Part shown: positions 15,707 through 25,193 of the stretch, one piece after another
Layout of the letters: every line of letters begins with the position of its first letter
Numbering within the stretch: position 1 is the first letter of the stretch
Position numbers and translations under genes: made by a program
Assembly (NCBI GenBank): GCA_046263755.1
Contig: JBJYZC010000010.1
Span: forward strand, 1-64,000
Direction of reading: 5' to 3'
Length of the DNA: 64,000 bases
From: Lachnocurva sp029100405
GTDB taxonomy: Bacteria > Bacillota > Clostridia > Lachnospirales > Lachnospiraceae
The notes under the pieces: model-generated
Database searches by the model: none
What the model saw: only the letters and a program-made list of their open reading frames with translations
Told to the model about the DNA's origin: nothing

Positions 15707-17098
15707 ATGGATTTAGTGGAGATCAGATCTCTCTACAGAGAGACAGAGAAGTATGCAGATCAGACAATCACGGTAGGCGGCTGGGTTCGAAATAACCGTG
15801 ACTCCAAGAATTTCGGTTTTCTGAATCTGTCTGACGGAACCTTCTTTAAGATGCTGCAGGTCGTCTATCATGATGAGATGGAAAATTTCGACCGTATCGC
15901 TCATCTGAATATCGGCGCCGCAGTGATCGTCAAAGGAAAGCTGGTCCTGACACCGGAAGCCAAGCAGCCTTTTGAGATCCAGGCAGAGAAGATCGACGTG
16001 GAAGGAGACTCCACACCGGACTATCCGATTCAGAACAAGCGTCATACGATGGAATACTTAAGAACGATTCCGCATTTAAGAAACCGGACCAACACCTTCC
16101 AGGCCGTATTCCGTGTACGGTCTCTGGCAGCTTATGCCATTCATAAATTTTTCCAGGAGAGAGACTTTATTTATGTCCACACTCCGATTATTACCGGCTC
16201 GGATGCAGAAGGCGCCGGCGAGATGTTCCAGGTGACCTCCATGCCACTGGATAACATTCCGAAGACTGAAGACGGTCGGGTGGACTACAGTCAGGATTTC
16301 TTCGGGAAAATGACAAATCTTACCGTATCCGGTCAGCTCCAGGGAGAGACCTTTGCCCAGGCATTTGGCAAGATCTATACCTTCGGTCCGACTTTCCGTG
16401 CAGAAAATTCCAATACGACAAGACATGCAGCAGAGTTCTGGATGATCGAGCCGGAGATTGCTTTCGCCGATCTCGAGGATGACATGGAACTTGCTGAGGA
16501 CATGCTGAAATACGTGATCAACTATGTATTAGAGAATGCTCCGGAAGAAATGGAATTCTTTAACAAGTTTATTGACAAGGGCCTTCTAGACCGCCTGCAG
16601 CATGTCGCTTCTTCCGATTTCGGCCGCATCACTTATACCGATGCGATCAAGGAACTCGAGAAGCATAATGACAAATTTGACTTTAAGGTTTACTGGGGCT
16701 GCGACCTTCAGACCGAGCATGAGCGTTATCTGACCGAGCAGATCTTCAAGCGTCCGGTCTTCGTTACCGATTATCCGAAGGAAATCAAGGCCTTCTATAT
16801 GAAATTGAACCCGGACAATAAGACCGTTGCAGCAATGGATTGTCTGGTTCCGGGTATTGGAGAGATCATCGGCGGCTCCCAGCGTGAAGACGACTATGAC
16901 AAGCTTTTGAACCGGATCCATGAACTGGGTATGAAGGAAGAGACCTATGATTATTATCTGGATCTTCGGAAATATGGATCGACCAGACATGCAGGCTTCG
17001 GTCTCGGCTTTGAAAGAGCAGTCATGTATCTGACCGGAATGGGTAATATCAGAGATGTCCTTCCTTTCCCGAGAACTGTGGGAACTTGCGAACTCTGA
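15707..17098 (+). CDS. asnS: Asparaginyl-tRNA synthetase
   Basis: Class IIb aminoacyl-tRNA synthetase that charges tRNA-Asn. It has 463 residues. An N-terminal OB-fold anticodon-binding domain (about 1-110, GGWVRNNRDSKNFGFLNLSDGT) precedes the class II catalytic core, with FRAENSNTTRHAAEFWMIEPE and the motif 3 GFGLGFERAVMYLTG. Asn rather than Asp specificity is supported by the length and the neighbouring asnA. GGAGGAAGTAAG precedes the ATG. No T-box leader was seen upstream. The following asnA starts 68 bases later and is probably co-transcribed, pairing asparagine supply with its use. Confidence 0.95.
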   Translation: MDLVEIRSLYRETEKYADQTITVGGWVRNNRDSKNFGFLNLSDGTFFKMLQVVYHDEMENFDRIAHLNIGAAVIVKGKLVLTPEAKQPFEIQAEKIDVEGDSTPDYPIQNKRHTMEYLRTIPHLRNRTNTFQAVFRVRSLAAYAIHKFFQERDFIYVHTPIITGSDAEGAGEMFQVTSMPLDNIPKTEDGRVDYSQDFFGKMTNLTVSGQLQGETFAQAFGKIYTFGPTFRAENSNTTRHAAEFWMIEPEIAFADLEDDMELAEDMLKYVINYVLENAPEEMEFFNKFIDKGLLDRLQHVASSDFGRITYTDAIKELEKHNDKFDFKVYWGCDLQTEHERYLTEQIFKRPVFVTDYPKEIKAFYMKLNPDNKTVAAMDCLVPGIGEIIGGSQREDDYDKLLNRIHELGMKEETYDYYLDLRKYGSTRHAGFGLGFERAVMYLTGMGNIRDVLPFPRTVGTCEL

Positions 17099-17166
17099 TC
17101 TGATTTTAGGAATCTTACGTGAAAGAAAATGTCCAAGAGAAGATCGCATTAGAAAGAAGGAAGAAC

Positions 17167-18177
17167 ATGGCAGATATCGTAATCCCTGAGGGCTATCAGT
17201 CGGCCCTCAATCTGAAGGAAACACAGATCGCTATCAAGGCAGTGAAGGATTTCTTCCAGCAGGTTTTGGCAACCGAACTGAACCTTCATCGGGTGACGGC
17301 ACCGCTTTTCGTTGCGCCGGAATCCGGATTGAATGACAACTTAAACGGCGTGGAACGCCCGGTTTCCTTCGGCGTCAAGGAGCAGAATGACCGCCATTTG
17401 GAGATCGTGCATTCTCTGGCCAAGTGGAAGCGTTATGCCCTGGGCCGCTACGGTTTCCATATCGGCGAAGGCCTCTATACAGATATGAATGCCATCCGCA
17501 GAGACGAGGACACGGACAATATCCATTCCATCTATGTCGATCAGTGGGACTGGGAGAAGGTCATTTCCAAGGAAATGCGGACCAAGGCCACATTCCGAGA
17601 GACAGTCAAGAGTGTCTATGAAGCGATACGACTGACCGAAAAGCATATGTCCAATCTCTATACCTATATTCAATGCATCCTGCCGGAGACGATCTACTTC
17701 ATTACTTCCCAGGAGCTTTTGGATCTCTATCCGGACAAGACCGCGAAGGAGAGAGAGTATGAGATCGTCAAGGCCAAGGGTGCCGTCTGCATCGAGGAAA
17801 TCGGCGATAAGCTATCTTCCGGTGAACCCCATGACGGCAGAGCACCGGACTATGATGACTGGAAATTAAATGGCGATATCCTGGTCTATGATCCCGTACT
17901 CGATATTGCTCTGGAGCTTTCTTCCATGGGTATCCGTGTAGACGAGAATTCGATTCAGGAACAGTTGGACAAGGCCGGCTGCCCGGAGAGGAAGGAATTA
18001 CCTTTCCAGAAGGCAGTTATTGAGAAACGGCTTCCTTATACGATTGGCGGAGGCATCGGCCAGTCCCGTCTCTGCATGTTCTTCCTTCGTAAGGCCCATA
18101 TCGGGGAGGTTCAAGTTTCCGTATGGCCGAAAGAAGTCATAGCCTATGCGGAAAGTAAAGGCGTGACGATCCTTTGA
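17167..18177 (+). CDS. asnA: Aspartate-ammonia ligase (asparagine synthetase A)
   Basis: Makes asparagine from aspartate, ammonia and ATP. It has 336 residues, close to the AsnA norm of about 330. The core carries GLYTDMNAIRRDED, HSIYVDQWDWEKVI and the C-terminal GGGIGQSRLCMFFL, all conserved in this class II synthetase relative. The ATG follows AGAAGGAAG; a GTG at 17119 in the same frame has no ribosome site. Confidence 0.94.
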   Translation: MADIVIPEGYQSALNLKETQIAIKAVKDFFQQVLATELNLHRVTAPLFVAPESGLNDNLNGVERPVSFGVKEQNDRHLEIVHSLAKWKRYALGRYGFHIGEGLYTDMNAIRRDEDTDNIHSIYVDQWDWEKVISKEMRTKATFRETVKSVYEAIRLTEKHMSNLYTYIQCILPETIYFITSQELLDLYPDKTAKEREYEIVKAKGAVCIEEIGDKLSSGEPHDGRAPDYDDWKLNGDILVYDPVLDIALELSSMGIRVDENSIQEQLDKAGCPERKELPFQKAVIEKRLPYTIGGGIGQSRLCMFFLRKAHIGEVQVSVWPKEVIAYAESKGVTIL

Positions 18178-18183
18178 TTTATG

Positions 18184-18215
18184 CGCCGGTCAGATCCATG
18201 ACCGGCCTTCCTTTT
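18184..18215 (+). terminator. Probable terminator after asnA
   Basis: GCCGGTCA-GATCCA-TGACCGGC is a perfect 8-bp stem, followed by CTTCCTTTT. The T-run is interrupted, so strength is uncertain. Confidence 0.6.
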
Positions 18216-18217
18216 GC

Positions 18218-18315
18218 CGGTCGGAAATCAGCGGATGGAAATCGTCGGTCGGAAATCGGCGGTGGGAAATCGGCGGTTGAAAATCGGCGGATGGAAATCG
18301 ACGGTCGGAAATCAA
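18218..18315 (+). repeat. 14-bp tandem repeat (7 copies) between asnA and the YerC gene
   Basis: Seven copies of a CGG(T/A)(C/T/G)GGAAATC-type unit run exactly from 18218 to 18315, with changes mostly at positions 4, 5 and 13-14. The array ends 15 bases before the next start codon and could affect expression or be a protein-binding array. Confidence 0.9.
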
Positions 18316-18330
18316 GAAGTGAGGAATTGA

Positions 18331-18624
18331 GTGAGTAAAACGATCAGAAATGAGGAGACGGACCGTCTCATGGACGGGATCATCCTTTTAAAGACAAGAG
18401 AAGAAGCATATCGTTTTTTTGAAGATCTCTGCACGATCAATGAGATCGAGTCTCTGACCCAGCGTTTCCAGGTAGCGGGAATGCTGAAAAAGGATCAGAC
18501 CTATCATGATATCGCCGAGAAAACAGGCGCTTCAACTGCAACCATCAGCCGGGTCAACCGGGCCTTGAATTATGGCGATGATGGTTATCAACTGGTATTA
18601 GATCGCCTGGAGGGCGAGAAATGA
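18331..18624 (+). CDS. YerC/TrpR-family regulator
   Basis: A 97-residue all-helical DNA-binding protein of the TrpR/YerC/YecD family, seen in LTQRFQVAGMLKKDQTYHDIAEKTGASTATISRVNRALNYG (two lines of the repressor helix-turn-helix). Family members in Bacillota usually precede pcrA, as here. The ligand is unknown, and the tryptophan-binding role of enteric TrpR should not be assumed. A GTG start follows GTGAGG. The stop overlaps the start of pcrA. Confidence 0.85.
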   Translation: MSKTIRNEETDRLMDGIILLKTREEAYRFFEDLCTINEIESLTQRFQVAGMLKKDQTYHDIAEKTGASTATISRVNRALNYGDDGYQLVLDRLEGEK

Positions 18625-20918
18625 GTCAGGATTTATTTCAGGGATTAAATGAAGAACAGAAGATTGGAGTCAGCACCACAGAAGGACCGGTTCTGATCCT
18701 GGCTGGAGCCGGATCCGGAAAGACAAGAGTCCTGACGCACAGGGTAGCCCATCTGATCGGAGATCTGGGTGTTCCGCCCTATCGGATCATGGCTATCACT
18801 TTCACCAATAAGGCTGCAAGAGAGATGCGGGAGCGAATCGATAGCCTGGTCGGTTACGGTTCGGACCAGGTCTGGGTCTCGACCTTCCATTCCGCCTGTG
18901 TTCGGATCCTTCGGCAGTTTATTGATCGGATCGGCTACGATCGACATTTCACCATTTATGATACCGACGACCAGAAGTCTCTGATGAAATCGATCTGTAA
19001 GGACATGGAGATTGACACCAAGCGCTTCAAGGAAAAGAGCTTCTTAAATAAGATCTCCTCCGCCAAGGACGAGCTCATCAATGCCGAGGCCTATATGAAT
19101 CAGGCTCAGGGCGACTTTGTCAAAGTCCGGGAGGCCCAGGTCTATCGGGAATACCAGTCCCGCCTTCGCCAGAACAATGCCCTGGACTTCGACGATATCC
19201 TGATGCTGACGGTCGAGCTTTTTCAGACATCGCCGGATGTCCTGAAGTATTACCAGGACCGGATCCAGTATCTCATGGTCGATGAGTATCAGGACACCAA
19301 TACGGCCCAGTTCGAATTCGTCCGTCTCCTGGCAGGCAGCCGAAAGAACCTCTGCGTCGTCGGTGACGACGACCAGTCCATCTATAAGTTCCGCGGCGCC
19401 AATATCTATAATATTCTGAACTTCGAGAAGTATTATCCAAACGCCAAGGTCATAAAGCTTGAGCAGAATTACCGGTCGACCCAGGTGATACTGGATGCGG
19501 CCAATGCTGTAATCGCAAATAACCGCGGGCGGAAAGACAAGGCCCTCTGGACAGAGAACCCCAAGGGCGAGAAGATCGCTTTTCGTGAATTCGACAGCGG
19601 CTATGAGGAAGCTCAATTTATCGCACTGGATATCGCCGGCAGGGTTTACCGGAAGGAGTGTAATTACGGCGATTGCGCCGTCCTCTACAGGACCAATGCC
19701 CAGTCCCGTATGATCGAGGAGAAACTGGTCAGTGAGAATATTCCTTACCGGATCGTCGGCGGCGTCAATTTCTACCAGAGACAGGAGATCAAGGACCTGA
19801 TCGCCTATCTCAAAACGGTAGACAATGCCATGGATGAAGTGGCCGTCCGCCGGATCATCAATATTCCAAAGCGGGGCATCGGTGCCGCCAGCCTGCAGAA
19901 GGTCGCAGTCTTCGCCCAGGCCAACGGACTGAGCTTTTATGAAGCTTTGGAAAAGGCAGACCATATCCCGACTCTGGGACGGACTGCCGGGAAGATCCTC
20001 GACTTTACGGCCTTTATTCAGGAACTGAGAGAGGACGTCGGCCAAATGTCGGTGCCTTCTCTATTAAAGACGGTCATCGAAAAGACCGGATATACAGAAG
20101 GACTCCAGGCAGAAAATACGGAGGAAAGTAAGGCCAGACTTTTGAATATCGATGAGTTGATTAATAAGGCAGTCACTTATCAGAACAGTGCAGAAGAGCC
20201 GACTCTGTCCGGTTTTCTGGAGGAAGTGGCATTGGTTGCCGATATCGATAGCCTGGAAGAAACGACGGATTATGTAGTTCTCATGACCTTACATAGTGCA
20301 AAGGGTCTGGAATTCCCTTATGTCTATATGGCAGGTATGGAGGACGGCCTCTTCCCAAGCTATATGTCTCTGACCTCGGAGAACAGCGATTCCGAGATGG
20401 AAGAAGAGCGGCGGCTCTGCTATGTCGGTATCACCCGGGCCAAGAAGAAACTGACCATGACCATGGCCAGGATGCGGATGGTTCGTGGCGAGATGCAATA
20501 CGGGGCTGTTTCGGAATTTGTTCGTGAGATCCCGAAGGAACTTCTCGATGGAGAGGTCTATATTCCGAAGAAAACGGATCCCTTCTCCTTCGATCCTGAG
20601 AAGGATGCCGTAAATGGGAAGAGCATGGGTCAGGCGGAACGCGCGATCCGGACCCAGCAGAGAGAAGCCATGGCTTACCGCAAAACCACGAGAAAACCGG
20701 TTTCCGCTCTGTCTTACGGGAAGAAGACCATGGGAACAAAGATCGAGAAGAAAGCTCTGAGTTATGGGATCGGCGACCGCGTCTGCCATCAGAAATTCGG
20801 TGAGGGTACCGTCGAAGCAATTTCAGACGGTGGCCGGGACTATGAGGTAACGGTGGATTTCGACCGGGTCGGCGTGAAAAAAATGTTTGCAAGCTTCGCA
20901 AAGCTGGAGAAAATCTAA
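18621..20918 (+). CDS. pcrA: ATP-dependent DNA helicase PcrA (UvrD/Rep family)
   Basis: A 3'-to-5' SF1A helicase acting in repair, plasmid replication and removal of RecA or stalled polymerases. It has 765 residues, slightly longer than PcrA of Bacillus. The Walker A is AGAGSGKT (about 29-36), motif II is VDEYQDTN, and motifs III-VI include GDDDQSIYKFRGA, LEQNYRST and LMTLHSAKGLEFPYV. The C-terminus carries the RNA-polymerase-binding Tudor-like fold (GDRVCHQKFGEGTVEAI). The ATG overlaps the stop of the YerC gene, so the two are translationally coupled. Confidence 0.95.
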   Translation: MSQDLFQGLNEEQKIGVSTTEGPVLILAGAGSGKTRVLTHRVAHLIGDLGVPPYRIMAITFTNKAAREMRERIDSLVGYGSDQVWVSTFHSACVRILRQFIDRIGYDRHFTIYDTDDQKSLMKSICKDMEIDTKRFKEKSFLNKISSAKDELINAEAYMNQAQGDFVKVREAQVYREYQSRLRQNNALDFDDILMLTVELFQTSPDVLKYYQDRIQYLMVDEYQDTNTAQFEFVRLLAGSRKNLCVVGDDDQSIYKFRGANIYNILNFEKYYPNAKVIKLEQNYRSTQVILDAANAVIANNRGRKDKALWTENPKGEKIAFREFDSGYEEAQFIALDIAGRVYRKECNYGDCAVLYRTNAQSRMIEEKLVSENIPYRIVGGVNFYQRQEIKDLIAYLKTVDNAMDEVAVRRIINIPKRGIGAASLQKVAVFAQANGLSFYEALEKADHIPTLGRTAGKILDFTAFIQELREDVGQMSVPSLLKTVIEKTGYTEGLQAENTEESKARLLNIDELINKAVTYQNSAEEPTLSGFLEEVALVADIDSLEETTDYVVLMTLHSAKGLEFPYVYMAGMEDGLFPSYMSLTSENSDSEMEEERRLCYVGITRAKKKLTMTMARMRMVRGEMQYGAVSEFVREIPKELLDGEVYIPKKTDPFSFDPEKDAVNGKSMGQAERAIRTQQREAMAYRKTTRKPVSALSYGKKTMGTKIEKKALSYGIGDRVCHQKFGEGTVEAISDGGRDYEVTVDFDRVGVKKMFASFAKLEKI

Positions 20919-21016
20919 TCAATATGCTATAATCTCGGTATCTAAAAAATACAGGAAGGTCTTACTATCGGACGTCCTAATGTCGGAAGGTAATGTTTTT
21001 TCAGGAGGATGTTACT

Positions 21017-21232
21017 ATGAAGAAAAAGAATACGCTTGCTAAGATTCTGATTGTTATTGGGGTAATTGCAGCAATCTGTGCAGCAGCCTATGCGATCTAC
21101 CGGTATTTCCGTCCGGATCTGGAGGACGAATATACGGATGATCTGGATGAGGCCTTCGGAACCGCAGAGGATGACGAAGAAGATAATGAAGACGAGTTCG
21201 AGGATGAGGACTCCGATGAGAGCATGGACTAA
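21017..21232 (+). CDS. Small membrane protein with acidic tail
   Basis: A 71-residue product of unknown function. Residues 1-7 are Lys-rich, a single hydrophobic helix spans about 8-28 (ILIVIGVIAAICAAAYAIY), and the remainder is strongly acidic (Glu, Asp), which should place the tail outside. CAGGAGGATGTTACT precedes the ATG. It follows pcrA and has its own terminator. Confidence 0.65.
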   Translation: MKKKNTLAKILIVIGVIAAICAAAYAIYRYFRPDLEDEYTDDLDEAFGTAEDDEEDNEDEFEDEDSDESMD

Positions 21233-21260
21233 AGCTTGACACGATAATCAGAGGAAATAG

Positions 21261-21301
21261 AAATCCCATGGGATCATTGCGTTATCTCATGGGATTTTTT
21301 T
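21261..21301 (+). terminator. Intrinsic terminator
   Basis: AAATCCCATG pairs with CATGGGATTT across a 17-base loop, with seven T at the end. Confidence 0.8.
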
Positions 21302-21320
21302 GTGAATGAAAGGGCATAAA

Positions 21321-22892
21321 ATGAAAAAAGGACAACTTGTAACCGTCATCGCAGAGGGACTCAAATTCCCCAATCGGGCGATCTGCCGGGTCGTAGAGGG
21401 GACAGAGCCGAAGGATTATGGCAAGTTGATCCGGGTGAAGAATGCGATCCCCGGTCAGACCCTTTTCGTCCGCATTGCCAAGATGCGGCATGGAAATCCG
21501 GAGGCTTCGATCGTCGAGGTTCTAAAGCAGGGGACAGAGGAGTATCCCTTCACGGATGCAAAAAATGTCTGTCAGGCCTATCCTGCCTGCGGCGGCTGCA
21601 TGTATCAGACCCTTCCCTATGAGAAGCAATTGAAACTGAAAGAAGGCATGCTGATGGATCTCTTCGCCCCGGTTCTTGGAGAAGACCGCTTTCAGAAGCT
21701 TTTCGAAGGCATCCTGCCGAGCCCCGATCAGACGGAATATCGGAACAAGATGGAGTTCTCCTTTGGGGACAGCGTAAAGGATGGTCCTTTGGAACTTGGC
21801 ATGCATAAGAGGGGCAGTTTCTATGACATTGTCGATGCTTCTGACTGCCGGATCGTAGACAGTGATTTCCGCCAGGCCCTGCAGCTGACCCGGGATTATT
21901 TCCGAAAGACGGGGCTTCCTTTCTTCCACCGAAACAGCCATGAGGGCTATCTCCGTCATCTTCTGGTGCGAAAAGCTGCAAAAACCGGCCAGATCCTGAT
22001 CGATCTCGTTACGACCAGCCAGATCACGGAAGGGGAAGAGGCCCTTCTGACCGGTTGGAAAGACCTCCTGCTAGAGGCTTCCTGGGCCGGCAGTCTGACC
22101 GGGATCCTGCACACGAAAAACGACCGGATTTCCGATGTGGTCATTGATGAGGGGACTGACATCTTGTACGGACAGGGCTATTTCGAAGAAGAACTGCTTG
22201 GTCTGCATTTCAAGATCACGCCCTTCTCCTTCTTCCAGACCAATTCCCGCGGGGCAGAGGAGCTCTACCGCCTGGCCAGGACCTATATCCTGCATGGTGG
22301 GGTGGCTGGTAAGGGGGAAACCGGTCAGGATGACACTCTTGAAAAGCAGGCAACTGCAGGAGCGGATGTTCTTACCAATAAGACGGTCTATGATCTCTAC
22401 AGCGGAACCGGAACCATCGCCCAGATCCTGTCTCCCAGCGCCGGAAAGGTCGTCGGCGTTGAGATCGTCCCGGAGGCAGTGGAGGCGGCAAAGGCCAATG
22501 CCAGGGAAAATGGCATCGAAAACTGTCGTTTCCTCTGCGGAGACGTCCTGAAAGTCCTGGACACGATCGAAGAAAAACCGGATATGATCGTCCTGGATCC
22601 GCCCAGAGATGGCGTTCATCCCAAGGCTCTGACAAAGATCCTGGATTATGGCGTGGAGGAGATCCTCTATATCTCCTGCAAGCCGACCAGTCTGGTCAGA
22701 GATCTTCCGATCATGGAAGAGGCCGGCTATCATCCGGTTCGGATGGCAGCAGTGGATCTTTTTCCTTCGACACCAAATGTAGAAAGCTGTGTGCTTTTGC
22801 AGAGGGTGAGCAACACCCGTCCGAAAGCCATTACTCTGGATGTTGAGATGGAGGATTACTACAGAATAAAAGGGGCCAGGACGAATGATTGA
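21321..22892 (+). CDS. 23S rRNA (uracil-5-)-methyltransferase, RumA/RlmCD type
   Basis: A SAM-dependent enzyme that makes 5-methyluridine in 23S rRNA (or tRNA T-loop for TrmA-like relatives). It has 523 residues. An N-terminal TRAM domain (about 1-70) precedes the Fe-S cysteines Cys84, Cys90 and Cys93 (CQAYPACGGC; the fourth ligand should lie further on). The methyltransferase core has DLYSGTGTIAQIL, VLDPPRDGVHP and the catalytic cysteine in LYISCKP. A Gly/Thr/Asp-rich insertion of about 35 residues lies between the QTNSRGAEELY motif and the SAM site. The start at 21321 is chosen over 21306 because AAAGGG sits just before it. A second paralog without a TRAM domain is at 33109. Confidence 0.9.
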   Translation: MKKGQLVTVIAEGLKFPNRAICRVVEGTEPKDYGKLIRVKNAIPGQTLFVRIAKMRHGNPEASIVEVLKQGTEEYPFTDAKNVCQAYPACGGCMYQTLPYEKQLKLKEGMLMDLFAPVLGEDRFQKLFEGILPSPDQTEYRNKMEFSFGDSVKDGPLELGMHKRGSFYDIVDASDCRIVDSDFRQALQLTRDYFRKTGLPFFHRNSHEGYLRHLLVRKAAKTGQILIDLVTTSQITEGEEALLTGWKDLLLEASWAGSLTGILHTKNDRISDVVIDEGTDILYGQGYFEEELLGLHFKITPFSFFQTNSRGAEELYRLARTYILHGGVAGKGETGQDDTLEKQATAGADVLTNKTVYDLYSGTGTIAQILSPSAGKVVGVEIVPEAVEAAKANARENGIENCRFLCGDVLKVLDTIEEKPDMIVLDPPRDGVHPKALTKILDYGVEEILYISCKPTSLVRDLPIMEEAGYHPVRMAAVDLFPSTPNVESCVLLQRVSNTRPKAITLDVEMEDYYRIKGARTND

Positions 22893-23211
22893 AAGTAAAA
22901 CTTTAATTGATATGGAGAAGACCGGAAACAATCTCCGAAAATATGCATATGAAAATGGATATAGCGTAAAGGATATCCAGCAGTATCTTGGATTATCATG
23001 CCCGCAACCGGTGTATAGATGGTTTAAGGGAACAATACTGCCTTCAGTTGATAATCTTCTTCGCCTTAGTGAATTGTTCCATGTTCATGTGGAGGATCTG
23101 TTAGTAAAACAATACTCAAAGTGGGCTTATGAATACTGTCCGACCGTAGAAGTAAATTCAATTCGTTTCACAAAACGAATGCAGGCTTATTATTCGCTAC
23201 TTGCTGCATAG
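22885..23211 (+). CDS. Small helix-turn-helix (XRE-type) protein
   Basis: A 108-residue protein with an XRE-like helix-turn-helix (about residues 10-72): NLRKYAYENGYSVKDIQQYLGL, then VYRWFKGTILPSVDNLLRLSELF. Its ATG overlaps the stop of the methyltransferase; an alternative ATG is at 22912. It begins a stretch of more AT-rich, accessory genes. Target and ligand are unknown. Confidence 0.7.
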   Translation: MIESKTLIDMEKTGNNLRKYAYENGYSVKDIQQYLGLSCPQPVYRWFKGTILPSVDNLLRLSELFHVHVEDLLVKQYSKWAYEYCPTVEVNSIRFTKRMQAYYSLLAA

Positions 23212-23289
23212 CCGGGATTTTGTACTATCCGTCCAATGACATGATATCACGCATCTCATACGATAAAAGAAAAACATCGGAGGTGCATG

Positions 23290-24045
23290 ATGACAAGAGG
23301 AAAGATTATTTACATTGACTGGGACGGAAAGATTTTCTCGTCAGTAGAATTTAATGGAGATATGTATCCGGATGGGAATGCTGATAGAATTCTGGAAATG
23401 TTCGAAGCAGGATTGTTTTCGAACTACAGTAACTATGAGAGTTTTGTGATCCGGTTTAATAAGTCTCATTACGGTTACGAGGAAGAACTGATCCATCCGC
23501 TTGCCTGCAAGGAGGAGAGGGTAATTGACATTACGGAGAATTGTACGGATTACCTGTATATCATCAATAATTCCGATTGTGAATGGATCATAAAAGATAA
23601 AAACGGCACATCTTTCTTAGATAAGAGAACATTGGGAATCGTACGATTTCAGCAAGTCGAGGGGGTGATTTACAGGGTATTACATGAAAATGCCAAAGAA
23701 TTCTGTGCAAGTATCAGTAAAGAAGAATTTGTGGAGATACTGAATCGATTAAGGGACTCATCGGATTTGGTAAGAAAGGTAAATAGTCTATTCCGTAATA
23801 GCAGGGATAACGTTGAGTGTGATTTTTGCAATGGGGCGGCACTTCAGATCTCACATGAGAGCACCGTGGTATTTTTGCTTCGGAAACTGTTGAAGGATGC
23901 AGTTGAGAACATCGACTATTATATTTATGAATTGGATTATGGACGAAAGTATGAGCCAGGCATGATTACAGATGAGAATGGCCATGATATAGACTTCAGT
24001 TCTGCTGAAAAACTATATGATTATCTGACCGGGGAGGTGAAATAA
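23290..24045 (+). CDS. Hypothetical protein paired with a KilA-N protein
   Basis: A 251-residue soluble protein I cannot assign. It starts TRGKIIYIDWDGKIFSS and has a Cys pair in CDFC near residue 180 and a C-terminal acidic, aromatic-rich segment. GGAGGTGCATG precedes the ATG (another ATG lies one codon upstream). It is followed after one base by the KilA-N gene, so the two are almost certainly one translational unit. Base composition is AT-rich compared with pcrA or the methyltransferase. Confidence 0.6.
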   Translation: MTRGKIIYIDWDGKIFSSVEFNGDMYPDGNADRILEMFEAGLFSNYSNYESFVIRFNKSHYGYEEELIHPLACKEERVIDITENCTDYLYIINNSDCEWIIKDKNGTSFLDKRTLGIVRFQQVEGVIYRVLHENAKEFCASISKEEFVEILNRLRDSSDLVRKVNSLFRNSRDNVECDFCNGAALQISHESTVVFLLRKLLKDAVENIDYYIYELDYGRKYEPGMITDENGHDIDFSSAEKLYDYLTGEVK

Positions 24046-24046
24046 T

Positions 24047-24910
24047 ATGCCTAAGACGATAAAAAAGGAAACTATACATGCCGCTGGGATTGATATCGGT
24101 ATTTATACGACGGATTTCAAAAATGAATTCATCTCCTTGACAGATATTGCACGATATAGAAGTATTGATCCAAGAATCACGATACATAACTGGCTAAGAG
24201 GAAGGGACGTTGTAGAATTCCTTGGATTATGGGAAATATTGCATAACCCGGATTTTAAACGTATCGAATTCGATACGTTTAAGGAAGAAGCCGGAACAAA
24301 TGCTTTTGTGTTTTCTATCAAGGATTGGACAGATAAACTTGGGGCAATAGGGCTATTTACGAAATCCGGACGATACGGTGGTGGTATTTATGCTCATATT
24401 GATATAGCGTTCGAATTTGCTTCGTGGATTTCTCCGGAGTTTAAGCTATATATTATAAAGGACTATCAGCGTCTTAAATCAGATGAAAACAGCCGCCTGT
24501 CTCTTAATTGGAACCTGAACCGCGAGATAGCCAAACTTAATTATCGTATTCATACCGATGCAATAAGGGATCACTTGATACCGCCAGAACTTACACAGGA
24601 TCAGATCTTTTTCAAATATGCAAATGAGGCGGATATGCTTAATGTGGTATTGTTTGGTATGACTGCAAAACAGTGGAGAGATGCTAATCCGGGTAAGAAA
24701 GGAAATATCAGAGATGATGCCAACCTCAATCAGCTTCTCGTGCTGGCAAACATGGAAAGCTATAATGCAATCCTGATCGGACAGGGCAAAACTATGTCTG
24801 AAAGGATAGTGCTGCTTAGAAAACTCGCTGTTAAGCAGATGGAGACTCTGTCCATGGTCAGTATGGATGGTATAAAACAACTGCCGGGCGGCGATTCTGA
24901 GAAAGAATGA
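24047..24910 (+). CDS. KilA-N domain protein
   Basis: A 287-residue protein whose N-terminal part matches the KilA-N DNA-binding fold: EFISLTDIARYRS, TIHNWLRGRDVVEFLGLWE and the later GGGIYAHIDIAFEFASWISPEFKLYIIKDYQRL. Such domains are typical of phages, large DNA viruses and bacterial accessory regions. The C-terminal half is helical and has no enzyme motif I can see. GGGGAGGTGA precedes the ATG. Together with the preceding gene it looks like a transferred two-gene module. The function is unknown. Confidence 0.8.
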   Translation: MPKTIKKETIHAAGIDIGIYTTDFKNEFISLTDIARYRSIDPRITIHNWLRGRDVVEFLGLWEILHNPDFKRIEFDTFKEEAGTNAFVFSIKDWTDKLGAIGLFTKSGRYGGGIYAHIDIAFEFASWISPEFKLYIIKDYQRLKSDENSRLSLNWNLNREIAKLNYRIHTDAIRDHLIPPELTQDQIFFKYANEADMLNVVLFGMTAKQWRDANPGKKGNIRDDANLNQLLVLANMESYNAILIGQGKTMSERIVLLRKLAVKQMETLSMVSMDGIKQLPGGDSEKE

Positions 24911-25152
24911 TGAAAATGTCGGAACTCTGATACGATGTATAACAAAAGTAGCAAAACGCAACCAATGGCTGATGTATCTTAGCAATGAGAAATTGTATAT
25001 TGGCCTTGGAAGTTACTGGTGTCTGGATCCGGTATTCTGGCTCTGTCCATGGAGCAAATATCATAATATGGATTCATTTTCAAAAATACGATAGTACAAG
25101 TCCAGAAATCTGTGGATTTTGTCGTCATTTATCGTCATACAGGAGCAATCTA

Positions 25153-25192
25153 ATAAAAAAGATAGTGAATGCAGGAATTCACTATCTTTTTT
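25153..25192. terminator. Bidirectional terminator after the KilA-N gene
   Basis: GATAGTGAAT pairs with ATTCACTATC, with a run of A before and a run of T after, so it could work on either strand. Confidence 0.8.
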
Positions 25193-25193
25193 T

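Noticed and set aside
18331..18624. True tryptophan repressor TrpR
   Set aside because: The protein is of the YerC branch next to pcrA; no trp genes are near.
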